From Lachnoclostridium sp. UBA1308 (GTDB lineage: Bacteria > Bacillota > Clostridia > Lachnospirales > Lachnospiraceae): DNA of 53,459 nt. Position 1 is the first letter of the stretch, and each line of letters starts with the position of its first letter. The stretch is taken from assembly GCA_002307215.1 (NCBI GenBank), contig DBTU01000049.1, positions 1 to 53,459 of the forward strand, written 5' to 3'. The notes beneath the pieces are model-generated. The model worked only from the letters and a program-made list of their open reading frames with translations, was not told where the DNA came from and made no database searches. The translations under genes were made by a program, and so were the position numbers. This document shows, in pieces, positions 1 through 8,775 of the stretch.

Positions 1-69
1 CATCATAACAGATACCGAATAAAAAGTCTACTAATTTTTGCATATATGTTTTATAGTAAACTGTAGCCC

Positions 70-276
70 GTTACTATTCACAGCCCAGTCAGGAATTAGG
101 CATTATGATTTCGGCAGATGATTTTCGAAAAGGAGTATTTGCATTCGCCGGTATTTAGGCTCTGTATTTTAGAGCCTTATGTACCGCTGCGTAATGCAAC
201 TAAGCGGGAGCGGCTCCGCTTCGGAAACATTTACCGAAATCATATCATCTTCTCTGGCTGGGGTGCGAACAGTAAC
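70..276. repeat. imperfect inverted-repeat element (MITE-like or structured repeat)
   Basis: The left end (70 to about 116) and the right end (about 231-276) are inverted copies of each other: GTTACTATTCACAGCCC on the left matches GTTACTGTTCGCACCCC on the reverse strand of the right, and ATGATTTCGG is matched by CCGAAATCAT further in. Over about 46 bp I estimate roughly three quarters of positions match. Between the arms are smaller hairpins, for example GGCTC...GAGCC at about 148-174 and AGCGG...CCGCT near 204-220. There is no ORF inside. It could be a non-autonomous mobile element or a structured intergenic repeat family; the rest of 1-413 shows no gene. Confidence 0.5.
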
Positions 277-413
277 TTTCCAATATAATCACCGATCTTC
301 CTATCATAATTTATACTAGTATATTTTCACTCCTATTCATATAATAAGTCATGTAATATTATTGTACAATAAACAACATATAAATAAACTACAAAATATG
401 GAGGATATGAATC

Positions 414-782
414 ATGAAATTTTTATGGACAACCATCTATGTAAAGGATACGGAAGAATCAATTACTTTTTATTCCAACTTATTGGGACTTCAAGTACAG
501 AAACGCTTTACTGCAGGACCCGGAGTGGAAATAACATTCATGGGCAACAATACTGACAATGAAACCTTGGTTGAGCTCCTTGCGGATACCAAGAATAAAG
601 AAGTCGATTTTGGTGAATTCATATCCATTGGCTTTGCTGTTGATTCAATTGACACCATGCTTGATACCATAAAAAGTTATAACATACCTGTACACAACGG
701 GCCGGTTGAAACACCCGGATCAAAGTTCTTCTCTATCAAAGATCCGAACGGCTTAAGTGTTCAACTTTTTCAGCAAAAATAA
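414..782 (+). CDS. VOC-fold (glyoxalase/bleomycin-resistance superfamily) protein
   Basis: The protein is 122 residues, the usual length of a single-domain vicinal oxygen chelate protein. It opens with a beta strand and the pattern TTIYVKDTEESITFYSNLLG and closes with FFSIKDPNGLSVQLFQ, both typical of the two beta-alpha-beta-beta-beta halves of the fold. GGAGG at 400-404 lies 9 bases before the ATG at 414, which fixes the start. Family members bind a metal and act on, or sequester, small electrophiles or antibiotics; the substrate cannot be read from sequence. It is a single-gene unit closed by a strong terminator at 792-838. Confidence 0.85.
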   Translation: MKFLWTTIYVKDTEESITFYSNLLGLQVQKRFTAGPGVEITFMGNNTDNETLVELLADTKNKEVDFGEFISIGFAVDSIDTMLDTIKSYNIPVHNGPVETPGSKFFSIKDPNGLSVQLFQQK

Positions 783-791
783 CAGCAATAA

Positions 792-854
792 AAAGGGCGT
801 GTTGCAAACCATTAAAAGATTTTTGCAACACGCCCTTTGCTCGTATTTTTTTTC
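792..854 (+). terminator. Rho-independent terminator after the VOC gene
   Basis: A perfect 17-bp stem (792-808 with 822-838, AAAGGGCGTGTTGCAAA and its complement) with a 13-base loop is followed by a run of eight T residues at about 846-854. The AAA at the left base of the stem also makes it plausible as a terminator for the decayed gene arriving from the other strand. Confidence 0.85.
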
Positions 855-900
855 TATTCGACTTGCTTAATAAATCATTATGATGAGATGCCCCAAAATA

Positions 901-1282
901 CTATATTCTAAAATCATTGGACTGAGCTGAATTCCTTCGTGCAACAATACGCTTCCATCTCATAATCTGATTATTATGTAAATCATCATTTTTCTCCATA
1001 ACCTGTGCCCATAACCTTGTAATTCGAAGACCGTCACCATCCATATCATCGACGGTAACAGGATCAAACAGCCTAATCTTTTCAAAATGCCAGCGCCACC
1101 AATCCAGGGAATGAAAATAGAAGCAGATGTGCCATATGATCACTCAGATAATTATCCGCCGTACCAAAAAAATGAAAGGAATTGATACATATGATTGCAT
1201 CGAAAAAGTTCTTAGCATAGGGAAGGTTGTGAGCTTCTCCCTTAATTGGAAATACTAGATTATCTACTTTTCTATTTATCAC
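901..1282 (-). pseudogene. decayed class I SAM-dependent methyltransferase
   Basis: Two reverse-strand reading frames together resemble the middle and end of a Firmicutes methyltransferase. One (1282 down to about 1120) carries GEAHNLPYAKNFFDAIICI and a following SFHFFGTADNYLSDHMAHLL segment, the acidic-loop and post-motif region of the Rossmann fold. The other (about 1143 down to 901) carries FHSLDWWRWHFEK and a C-terminal RLWAQVMEKN segment. The frame changes near 1120, the usual PGG-containing segment between the two parts is missing, and the N-terminal SAM-binding glycine loop is absent. It begins just after the nitroreductase stop codon at 1291, so the 5' end was probably lost by deletion. 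It is very unlikely to make an active enzyme. Confidence 0.65.
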
Positions 1283-1290
1283 ATCTTAGT

Positions 1291-1809
1291 CTATGCGTAT
1301 ACAACCACACCTTTGTTCTCCCTATCATTCGTTACTACTACAGATGCGAAGCCAAGTGCTGCACTTCCCCATGCTACATGGTTATCCGGGACTTTTAACA
1401 GTTGTAATACCTTTCTTACCTCAGGATGGTCTGAATTACCAATCAGTTGATTTATCCAAACCGAACCTATTCCAAGTTCATGTGCTTCCAAAAAGATATT
1501 TTCAAGAGCAACTGAAGAATCAAAAGCACCTAGTTCATATTCTCTCGGCGTAGATACTATGATTAAAGTTGGCGCATTGTAAAACCTATGATAATTAGTT
1601 ACTCCAATAGCCTTTGAAATAGCAGACTGTAATAATTCCAGTTTCTCAACACCTTGAACGACAGTAAACTGCCAATATTGGTTGTTACATGAACTTGGAG
1701 CATATAAACCGGCTGTTATAATATGATCCAACTGTTCTCCGGTAAGTTGTTCTTCTTTAAAATTACGTACACTTCTTCTTGTCTTAATATTATTTAATAC
1801 TTCGCTCAT
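1291..1809 (-). CDS. nitroreductase family protein
   Basis: This 172-residue protein is an FMN-dependent nitroreductase-fold enzyme. It begins with the family signature NIKTRRSVRNFKEEQLT, has APSSCNNQYWQFTVVQ (FMN-contacting region), and GIGSVWINQL before the C-terminal part. Such flavoproteins use NAD(P)H to reduce nitro groups, quinones or similar acceptors in the cytoplasm as homodimers. A GGGGAAG ribosome site lies just upstream of the ATG at 1809. The next upstream gene on the same strand (1910-2461) is a paralogue, so this is probably a tandem duplication transcribed with it from the ArsR-regulated region near 2600. Substrate unknown. Confidence 0.9.
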   Translation of the reverse strand: MSEVLNNIKTRRSVRNFKEEQLTGEQLDHIITAGLYAPSSCNNQYWQFTVVQGVEKLELLQSAISKAIGVTNYHRFYNAPTLIIVSTPREYELGAFDSSVALENIFLEAHELGIGSVWINQLIGNSDHPEVRKVLQLLKVPDNHVAWGSAALGFASVVVTNDRENKGVVVYA

Positions 1810-1909
1810 AGTTCTTCCCCACTTTTATGTTTTTTATATAAAATGTTCTTTTATTCTCACTGCATTCCTACTTCGCATTATCTGTGGTATCATTTTAGAG
1901 TATACATAA

Positions 1910-2461
1910 TTAACTGATGTAATTTACAACATCCATATTTCTTTTAGGCGCGGTAGCCTGTTCCTTTTCTTTATATCCGAAAGCCACTCCGTAATACGGT
2001 GTATATCCTTCAGGTATCCCTAATTTTTGAACTTCATCCTTCTGATCAAAGAAAAACCGCAATAACCCCAACCAAACTGATCCAATATTTAAGCTCTCAG
2101 CAGCAATCAACATATTTTGTATTGCAGCCGCACAATCTGTTGCCCAAGCTATCGCATCCGTTCTGCCTGACACAACAATTAGTGTCGGAGCATTATAAGT
2201 TACATTAAAACCAGAATTTAAGCTCATTGTTTGAATCCACTCAACCGGAGAATTTGCCATTTCTCTTTTCGTTATTTCATTAATACTCTGTAGCATCGCA
2301 TGATTTTGAATCACCGTAAAATGCCAGGGCTGGTCATTATGTGCGGTGGGAGCATAAATTCCGGCCTCGATAATGGCTTCCAAGCTTTCCTGACTAATCT
2401 GTTCCTGCTTATAATTTCTAACACTTCTTCTGCTTTTGATTATGGTTAAAACTTCATTCAT
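1910..2461 (-). CDS. nitroreductase family protein (paralogue of 1291-1809)
   Basis: The protein has 183 residues with the same ordered signatures as its neighbour: IIKSRRSVRNYKQEQIS at the start, IYAPTAHNDQPWHFTV for FMN binding, and LNIGSVWLGLL towards the end, then a short tail ending GVAFGYKEK, typical of longer family members. AAGGAG stands 5 bases before the ATG at 2461. It is divergent from the ArsR-type regulator starting at 2723, with a palindromic operator candidate (2591-2609) between them, so the regulator may control both nitroreductases. That regulatory link is inferred. Confidence 0.9.
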   Translation of the reverse strand: MNEVLTIIKSRRSVRNYKQEQISQESLEAIIEAGIYAPTAHNDQPWHFTVIQNHAMLQSINEITKREMANSPVEWIQTMSLNSGFNVTYNAPTLIVVSGRTDAIAWATDCAAAIQNMLIAAESLNIGSVWLGLLRFFFDQKDEVQKLGIPEGYTPYYGVAFGYKEKEQATAPKRNMDVVNYIS

Positions 2462-2590
2462 AGTTTCTCCTTATTGAATTGCTTTCATAATCCGTAATTC
2501 AATTTTTCTTTCATTCAAATTTTAATATCTACATTGCTATTTGCAAAAGGATACTGTTTAATAGTTCAAATATTATTAAACTATATTAAT

Positions 2591-2612
2591 ATAACATATC
2601 ATATGTTATAAT
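2591..2612. promoter_or_regulatory. 19-bp palindrome overlapping an extended -10 promoter element
   Basis: ATAACATAT-C-ATATGTTAT is a perfect inverted repeat (2591-2609). The sequence TGTTATAAT (2604-2612) inside its right half reads as an extended -10 (TG-N-TATAAT) for the rightward ArsR gene. A repressor bound here would block that promoter and lies also in the leader of the leftward nitroreductases. ArsR-family proteins bind short AT-rich palindromes of this kind. Confidence 0.55.
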
Positions 2613-2722
2613 ACAAGAATATAGTTGCCGTTCTTAAAAATAATATGTCTTACACAAAAATATATGTCTTACTTTCGCTATATGATTATACGCAGAAAAC
2701 ATGCGTAGGAATGGAGAAAAAT

Positions 2723-3022
2723 ATGAGAGAGTTATTTCATCCTACAATCGATCAACTAAGCTTATCCCTGATATTAAATGCCCTCGGGGATCCCATCCGA
2801 TTAAATATTATGAAAAATCTTGCAATTCAGCAAGAAACCACTTGCGCCTGCTGCCGAATTGATATGACCAAATCAGCTCTTTCCCACCATTTCAAGGTAT
2901 TGCGGGAGGCCGGACTGATTAATGTAAGAATTGATGGAAAACAACGCTTTCTATCCATCCGGTACGACGACCTGGAAGCGCGATTTCCGGGATTATTGAG
3001 TACAATCCTAAGGATTCTCTAG
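2723..3022 (+). CDS. ArsR-family winged-helix transcriptional regulator
   Basis: The protein has the ArsR/SmtB layout: LSLILNALGDPIRLNIMKNL (first helices), CACCRIDMTKSALSHHF as recognition region, and KVLREAGLINVRIDGKQR as beta-hairpin wing. The reading frame is open from 2645, but the best start is the ATG at 2723: GGAG at 2713-2716 lies 6 bases before it and the extra upstream residues do not resemble the family. That gives 100 residues, a normal length. The CACC cysteines lie near the position of the alpha-3 metal site of ArsR/SmtB repressors but also occur in metal-independent relatives, so metal or redox sensing is only possible. Divergent from the nitroreductases. Confidence 0.85.
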   Translation: MRELFHPTIDQLSLSLILNALGDPIRLNIMKNLAIQQETTCACCRIDMTKSALSHHFKVLREAGLINVRIDGKQRFLSIRYDDLEARFPGLLSTILRIL

Positions 3023-3116
3023 ATTCAATTATAAGTATGATCTTAGGCAACTTCAACTTTTGGCGAAGCATGGATTCCTTTTGTAAGGAGATAATAGGAT
3101 AAAAGGAGGAATTGAA

Positions 3117-3581
3117 ATGTCCTATATCGTTGATTTTAATAATGTGTCTACAGTTGGTTTAGAATCCTCACCTGTTGTAGATGCACTTGCCGGTTTACGT
3201 GCTAATGAAGCCCGTTATTTTATGAACAAATACAAACATGAATTTACAGTTATACCTGCCAGCGAAAGCCGGGAAACCCTTGATTATATGAACCGAATTC
3301 TGAAAGAAGAACGAGCTATTGTGTTTGCGGCTAAGCCTTTAGAAACGTCGCGTTTTCAAGTAGAAAATATCCAATTTGCCTACGCTTTTTTTGAGGATGG
3401 TCTTGCAATCAACGTCATGTATAGCGTTGACGACCCCAAGAAGCGGGCAGTTGGTTTTAAGCTTTCGGAGGGGATGGAGATACCAAAGGAATTAGTAGAG
3501 AAATTTAAGTTTGCTAGGCAGAAGTCTAAATTAGCCGGAACAATTCGGGGTTCGTTTTTTGTAATCAAAAAAGAATATTAA
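3117..3581 (+). CDS. conserved hypothetical protein
   Basis: This 154-residue protein has a good ribosome site (GGAGG, 7 bases before ATG at 3117) and codon use like its neighbours, so I take it as a real gene. I do not recognise a catalytic motif. It has no signal peptide or membrane segment, is rich in charged residues, and contains the stretches VVDALAGLRANEARYFMNKY and GTIRGSFFVIKKEY at its end. It resembles a small protein family common in Lachnospiraceae of unknown function. It follows the ArsR gene by 94 bases and is closed by a terminator at 3617-3657. Confidence 0.7.
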   Translation: MSYIVDFNNVSTVGLESSPVVDALAGLRANEARYFMNKYKHEFTVIPASESRETLDYMNRILKEERAIVFAAKPLETSRFQVENIQFAYAFFEDGLAINVMYSVDDPKKRAVGFKLSEGMEIPKELVEKFKFARQKSKLAGTIRGSFFVIKKEY

Positions 3582-3616
3582 AACAATAAAGTAAGCAAGC
3601 TTCTATCAAATTCAAC

Positions 3617-3657
3617 AAAACAACCTCCAAATTCCAACGAATTCAGAGGTTGTTTTT
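3617..3657 (+). terminator. Rho-independent terminator
   Basis: AAAACAACCTC (3617-3627) pairs perfectly with GAGGTTGTTTT (3646-3656) across an 18-base loop, ending in a run of T residues. It closes the rightward gene at 3117-3581. Confidence 0.75.
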
Positions 3658-3767
3658 CATTTATTGTAGCTTGATAGATTACCAGGTGTTCCACTAAATA
3701 ATCTAATAAACCTGTAGAATTTATCAATCAATACAGTCAATACAGACGAAAGCTTTATCCTTGATTT

Positions 3768-6700
3768 CTACTTTGTGACAACGACCTTAAGTCTAATCAT
3801 TACACTTCCGACCTTTGCAACCACGTAATCAATTCCTGCGGACCGAGCGATAGCCTTTCCTGTTTTCTTATCAATAACAATAATCGATTCCTCTGTAGTC
3901 GTCCAAGAAATCTTTTTTGTATCCACCCCGTACCCAATCGCCTCAAGGGTATATGTATTTCCCTTACTTAGTGTAGATATTTTCTTAGTCAGCTTGATAT
4001 AGGCTTTCTTTACAGTTATTGTAGTCCGGAAGCTCCTTATATACCCATTGATGGTAATGGTTGTGGTTGCTACTGTTTTTCCCACCTTTATTGCCCTTAC
4101 TTTTCCATCGGTAGACACCGATGCCACCTTAGTATTACTCGAGCTATATGTAATCGTGGCGGTAGAGCTTCCATCCTCAATAGCCTTTGCAAGTAATTGC
4201 GGATACTCTGCTTTTATGGCAACCGACTTACCTGTAGTACCACCGATATAGAGCGTCTTCTTTGCAGGAGTTATTGTTATCTGATCTGCTAGCCTAGAGA
4301 AGGTGTTCCCGTCATCCATGAGAATCACATAATCGGAAGCATGGACAGATTTAAATTCTGCATTACCCTCCGCACTAATTTGAACGCATGACTGTAGCTC
4401 AAGTTGATTGGTAACCGAATTATAGTAGTACAGATTTGCAAATTTGCCTTTATTTGCACCTTCAAGATTAATTCGCAGAGTTGCACTGAAACCAAAACTC
4501 CCTACGTGACTCAGGGACAACTGTAAGGAGTCGTCCGACGGTAATCCTTCCAAAAGTTGTGCCGGTACATTATCCGTTCCCAGTGTGACCTTTAGATCTA
4601 TGTCACTGAGACTAGCTTCGCCAGGAATGTCACCTTGCCCAAGCGTATCTCCTTGACCCGAGTCCTCAAAATTCATTCCATTGATGATCCATTCTATTCC
4701 ATCCGAAAGTATAAACGTGACTGTAAGATCCTTACCACGGATAGCTTCCAAAGCTTCACCGATAATTTGTGTGATGCCACTCATGTCTATTGTTAAGTTG
4801 CCTGAATAGGTTTCGGAAATCTCAATTATTATTTCATCCCATCCCCGCGCAGAACTGCCTTCTAAATGAATGAGACTGTCTGTATCTGTCATATTGTCAG
4901 CGTCTCCGGAGACCTCAGGTGTAATAGATGGCGTCGCCAAAGTGACGGTAAGGACTGCCGCATCGGAAACTGTACTTGCTGTCGTTTCATTTTTTGTATT
5001 TGTTATGATACAACGGTACCTGTTCCCGTCATTTGAGGCAATAAGCATATCGGTTGTATAACTTACGTCGGTCGCTTCCTCTCCTGCAAGGTCACTCCAG
5101 CTTGTTCCTCCGTTCGTAGACCTCTGCCACTGATAGGTGAGTGCTCCGCTGTCCGGAGACGTTGCAGCTACAGTGAAGGTTGCCTTCTCATTGATATATT
5201 TTGTAGTATTAATCGGTTGCGAGATTATTACCGGTGCCTCAGCCCCGGCTATGACTACCAGAAAGAAGGTTTTGGCTTCGCTTAGTGCTCCATCCATTAC
5301 ATTCACTGTTACACTGTAAGGCGAGTGAACGTCCGTGCCTTTGTCCGGTGTACCACTGATGATACCGGAGCTTGTGTTAATGTGAAGACCGCTCGGAAGC
5401 CCCGTAGCACTGAAGGTGATTGTAGCACTGCCCGTATAGCTGTAACTTATGCTCTGACTGTATGAGAGGCCTGTTGTCGCAACATTCAGCGAACCCGTGG
5501 CGACAGAAAGTGTCGTTGTTACGACGGTAAGGACTGCCTCGCTTGAATTGACAGGCTTTGTTGTTCCATTCTTGCTGTTTGTGACTACACATCTGTATTT
5601 GCTGCCATTATCGTTAGATTTTAGCGTCCCCGTAGTATAGCTTGTACCTGTCTTTCCGTTGATGTTATTCCAAGTTCCACTTGCATACTTCTGCCACTGA
5701 TAGGTAAGACTACCGCCATCTGAGACAGTGGCTGTTACCAGAAAGGTAGCAGTCTGACCGACACTCTTCGTGATGCTTGCCGGTTGAGAGGAAATGGTCG
5801 GGTTTACCGCATCGATGTTCACTGTCAGAACAGCTACACCGGAGTATGTGCTTGTTGGAGTGGTTCCACTCTTCGTATTAGTTATCTTACAACGGTATAG
5901 GTACCCGTTATTATCATATGAAAGATTACCTGTCGTATAACTTACGCCTGTGGCACCATATATATCAACCCAGTTGGTTCCCCCGTCCGGTGATAGCTGC
6001 CACTGATAGGTGAGTGTTCCTCCATCCGGAGCCGTTGCCGCTACGGTAAAAGTTGCCTTAACTCCGCAATTCTTGGTAGTATTCCCCGGTTGTGTAGATA
6101 TTAACGGTGTCGCTGCCCCTGCCTTGACTACCAACGGGATAGTCGCTGAAGCACTCAACGTACCGTCCGTAACGCTTACCTTTATGCTGTACGGAGAGGT
6201 CAAGTTCGTATTCACGGCGGGCGTACCACTGATTGTCCCGGTGCCCGAATTCATTGAAAGCCCCGCCGGAAGCCCTGTCGCGCTATACACGAGAGTACTA
6301 TTATCAACTGCAATGTAATTAACTGAAATCGTTTGGCTATATGTTGATCCTGCCGATGCATCAGGGAGCGTGGTAGTTTCGATATTCAAGCTTGGATGAA
6401 TTTTAATCTTTACCGTAGCGTCAACTATGTTGTATACTAGGTAATTTCCGCTCCGAACACAATACTCAGTGCTCTCAGCAATTGTATATATGTCATCTAA
6501 ATAAATAAAATAATATGCAACAGCATATCCTTCTATATTAACCGTACCTACATCATCAATAATTGCGACATAGCTGTAAGTATCGGCTGCTGTGATGTTA
6601 CTTTCAATGGTAGCTGTACCACCGGAAGTAATCTGTACACCGGTACACGAATCTCCATGCATCGTAATGTCCCCCTCAACCGTGACAACGCCTTCCGCCT

Positions 6701-7577
6701 GAATCCATATACCTGTGCTATATTCACCGGTTGCTATTATGTCGTGCGCTATTACACTCGCATTGCCAACAGCAGATATGCCACAACTGCTCAAACCGCT
6801 TGTTGTAACGGTATGCTTTACTTCAACCGTGCTGGCTTCGCCTTCCGCCTTGGCTCCGCAGCTGGCCTCACCACTTGATATGACATCACCACCTACTTCT
6901 ATATGATTAACTGTAGTAGTGACACTATAGGCATATGCTCCGACACTTCCAGTACCGTCTGCCTGAGCATTCCCTCCGATTATGACCGTACTTCCCTCAT
7001 ACACATATGCACCGTAGCTGTAATCACCGATTGCCGTGGCGTTACCTACAACCGTGACACTGCCTCCAGCATCAGCATATGCACCCTTACTTCCAATACC
7101 ATTTGCCTGAGCATTCCCACTGACTATGACTGTACCATCATAAGCAAAAGCTGCGGTACTATACATACCCTCAGAACTAGCGCTTGTAACCTCAGCACTG
7201 CTGCCGTAATACGCAGCAACTCCGTAGCAGTTCTCGCCACCTTTTACATTCAACTCACCCTCACCGGATATGGATACATTTCCGGCATTTGCGACGGTTA
7301 GTGCTGTTGAATTTATATCCGAAACATCAACATTAAGAACATGGCTATTTAAAGCAAAAGTCACACTAATTGTATATATTTCAATAGCCTGTGGATAAAC
7401 AATATCTGCCTTCAGCTTGATTGTGTCCCCATCAGCCAATTTACTAAGTGCTTCTCCTAATTCAGCTGAGTCGCCGACCTCATATACCATACCATCCGCC
7501 ATCGCCGTCTTTGGCAACAGTATAGATGTCATTGCAAGGATTCCTACAATTAATAACAATCTCTTTATTTTTTCCAT
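3768..7577 (-). CDS. large secreted surface protein with beta-solenoid-like repeats, Ig-like domains and a C-terminal Big2-like domain
   Basis: The start is placed at 7577, where GGGAG lies 8 bases upstream; the protein is then 1269 residues. Residues 1-27 form a signal peptide (basic start, hydrophobic core, TAMADG cleavage region). Residues about 85-350 are a degenerate repeat of roughly 22-26 residues with the theme V-x-V-x-G-N-A-x-A-x-G-x-x-S-x-G-A-Y, as in beta-solenoid adhesins. Then come a putative-Ig (He_PIG) domain with GLPAGLSMNSGTGTISGTP, two Ig-like domains with LTYQWQ and YRC signatures, a second He_PIG domain, a third Ig-like domain, a linker region, and a C-terminal Big2-like bundle with TYSSSNTKVASVSTDGKVRA. 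No LPXTG, SLH or choline-binding anchor is visible, so attachment is unexplained. It is the sole target gene beside the sensor system at 7690-11861 and shares its upstream direct repeat. Confidence 0.85.
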   Translation of the reverse strand: MEKIKRLLLIVGILAMTSILLPKTAMADGMVYEVGDSAELGEALSKLADGDTIKLKADIVYPQAIEIYTISVTFALNSHVLNVDVSDINSTALTVANAGNVSISGEGELNVKGGENCYGVAAYYGSSAEVTSASSEGMYSTAAFAYDGTVIVSGNAQANGIGSKGAYADAGGSVTVVGNATAIGDYSYGAYVYEGSTVIIGGNAQADGTGSVGAYAYSVTTTVNHIEVGGDVISSGEASCGAKAEGEASTVEVKHTVTTSGLSSCGISAVGNASVIAHDIIATGEYSTGIWIQAEGVVTVEGDITMHGDSCTGVQITSGGTATIESNITAADTYSYVAIIDDVGTVNIEGYAVAYYFIYLDDIYTIAESTEYCVRSGNYLVYNIVDATVKIKIHPSLNIETTTLPDASAGSTYSQTISVNYIAVDNSTLVYSATGLPAGLSMNSGTGTISGTPAVNTNLTSPYSIKVSVTDGTLSASATIPLVVKAGAATPLISTQPGNTTKNCGVKATFTVAATAPDGGTLTYQWQLSPDGGTNWVDIYGATGVSYTTGNLSYDNNGYLYRCKITNTKSGTTPTSTYSGVAVLTVNIDAVNPTISSQPASITKSVGQTATFLVTATVSDGGSLTYQWQKYASGTWNNINGKTGTSYTTGTLKSNDNGSKYRCVVTNSKNGTTKPVNSSEAVLTVVTTTLSVATGSLNVATTGLSYSQSISYSYTGSATITFSATGLPSGLHINTSSGIISGTPDKGTDVHSPYSVTVNVMDGALSEAKTFFLVVIAGAEAPVIISQPINTTKYINEKATFTVAATSPDSGALTYQWQRSTNGGTSWSDLAGEEATDVSYTTDMLIASNDGNRYRCIITNTKNETTASTVSDAAVLTVTLATPSITPEVSGDADNMTDTDSLIHLEGSSARGWDEIIIEISETYSGNLTIDMSGITQIIGEALEAIRGKDLTVTFILSDGIEWIINGMNFEDSGQGDTLGQGDIPGEASLSDIDLKVTLGTDNVPAQLLEGLPSDDSLQLSLSHVGSFGFSATLRINLEGANKGKFANLYYYNSVTNQLELQSCVQISAEGNAEFKSVHASDYVILMDDGNTFSRLADQITITPAKKTLYIGGTTGKSVAIKAEYPQLLAKAIEDGSSTATITYSSSNTKVASVSTDGKVRAIKVGKTVATTTITINGYIRSFRTTITVKKAYIKLTKKISTLSKGNTYTLEAIGYGVDTKKISWTTTEESIIVIDKKTGKAIARSAGIDYVVAKVGSVMIRLKVVVTK

Positions 7578-7662
7578 ATATCTTTCTCCCATAACAGTCA
7601 TGTAGTAAGGCCGCAAAAAAAATCATAAAAGTAGTATTTATTTCTACATCATACAATCTTCG

Positions 7663-7680
7663 ACTTAACCATGACTTAAC
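7663..7680. promoter_or_regulatory. direct repeat ACTTAAC with 11-bp period (candidate SARP/OmpR-type operator)
   Basis: ACTTAAC at 7663-7669 and again at 7674-7680, exactly one helical turn apart (11 bp), sits 86-103 bases before the start of the surface-protein gene. Sixteen of its 18 bases recur at 11932-11949 before the sensor kinase operon. Winged-helix OmpR/SARP-type regulators bind such 11-bp direct repeats. Confidence 0.55.
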
Positions 7681-7689
7681 GGGAAAAAA

Positions 7690-8775
7690 TTATTTTAACA
7701 GCTTTACAAAGGCAGCATCCGGTTCTACGCGCAGCGTTTTCATAAGGCCGTTACGGTAAATTTCATAATATTTTACCGCCAGTGCCCGTTCATTTGTCAG
7801 TAACAAGGCTTCCACGAGCCGGTAATTCAGCTCCCGGTGGAGCGGTTCGTGCAGTAATCCGACCTTTAACCATTTTGTGCAGTTCTGATAGTTTCCTGCG
7901 TCTCTGTAATACTCTGCTATCTCCAGTAGCAGATGAATAAACTGTTCCTCCAGCAGAAGTCGCTTTCCGGCCACCCAATCGTATTCCCAGCCCAACAGAT
8001 ATTCTCCCGTATACAGTTTCACTATTTCTTCAAACCGGGATATATTCTGCCACGTAGCAGCCTCGTGCTTCTCTGCAAAGGAGCAGAATTCTATGTAATC
8101 GCTATTGATGCCTTCCGTATCCAGGCGGTAGGAGCCTCTGTCATATAGGATTGATATCTGTATCCCATACTGAAGCAATGCTTTCTTTACATAATGCAGT
8201 GTCGTGTTAAAATGGGTAATTGCCCGGTCACCTTCAAAGTCCGCCCACAGATTGTCAAGGATTTTGCTTCGGCTTACTAAACCGCTCTTACTGTCGATCA
8301 AGTATGAGAGCAGTTCTTCCGCCTTTTCGGTACGAAACCTCACTTCTTCTGAACCTGAGTTCACCCCGAACCTGCCAAAACAGCGGACAGACAACTCGCC
8401 GACAGGCGTAGGATTCTTCCTATCCATAATCCTGTAGAGTGTTTCCTTCAGTATATCCATTGAGACCGGTTTCATCAGATAATCCAGTGCATTCAGACGA
8501 AATGCTTCTACCGCGTATTGGTTATAAGCCGTTACAAATATCACACCGGTATGACCTCGCTGGTCAAGAATACGAGTGGCAAGCTCTATGCCATCCATAT
8601 CAGGCATATCGATATCCAAAAACACAGCATCCACACTATTATTCTCCAAAAACGTCAATGCATCCACTGACCTTAGGAAAGCTCCGCACACCTCTACCAA
8701 CTCGCTACTAATAAGCAAATTCTCCAGCTTATGAAGCGAGGGGAATTCATCATCCACAATAATTGCTTTAATCAA
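7690..8775 (-). CDS. response regulator with SARP-type output (REC - winged helix - BTAD)
   Basis: The protein has 361 residues. Residues 1-120 are a receiver domain: acidic pair DDE near residue 8, phosphoacceptor aspartate in AVFLDIDMPDMDG, and KPVS lysine. Residues about 128-220 resemble an OmpR-like winged helix (LSVRCFGRFGV, EELLSYLID, LDNLWADFEGDRAITHFNTT, YRLD), and residues about 225-361 are a bacterial transcriptional activation domain built of TPR-like helices (YTGEYLLGWEYDWV, ALAVKYYEIYRNGL, EPDAAFVKLL). This is the SARP architecture, here driven by phosphorylation. Its start ATG overlaps the kinase stop by 4 bases (8772-8775), so the pair is translationally coupled. Confidence 0.85.
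   Translation of the reverse strand: MIKAIIVDDEFPSLHKLENLLISSELVEVCGAFLRSVDALTFLENNSVDAVFLDIDMPDMDGIELATRILDQRGHTGVIFVTAYNQYAVEAFRLNALDYLMKPVSMDILKETLYRIMDRKNPTPVGELSVRCFGRFGVNSGSEEVRFRTEKAEELLSYLIDSKSGLVSRSKILDNLWADFEGDRAITHFNTTLHYVKKALLQYGIQISILYDRGSYRLDTEGINSDYIEFCSFAEKHEAATWQNISRFEEIVKLYTGEYLLGWEYDWVAGKRLLLEEQFIHLLLEIAEYYRDAGNYQNCTKWLKVGLLHEPLHRELNYRLVEALLLTNERALAVKYYEIYRNGLMKTLRVEPDAAFVKLLK

Noticed and set aside
6903..7301. 132-residue open frame with repeated serine/threonine/isoleucine motifs on the + strand; also tandem repeats suggesting a CRISPR-like array
   Set aside because: The repetition comes from the coding repeats of the surface protein on the minus strand; repeat units vary and there are no constant repeats with unique spacers.
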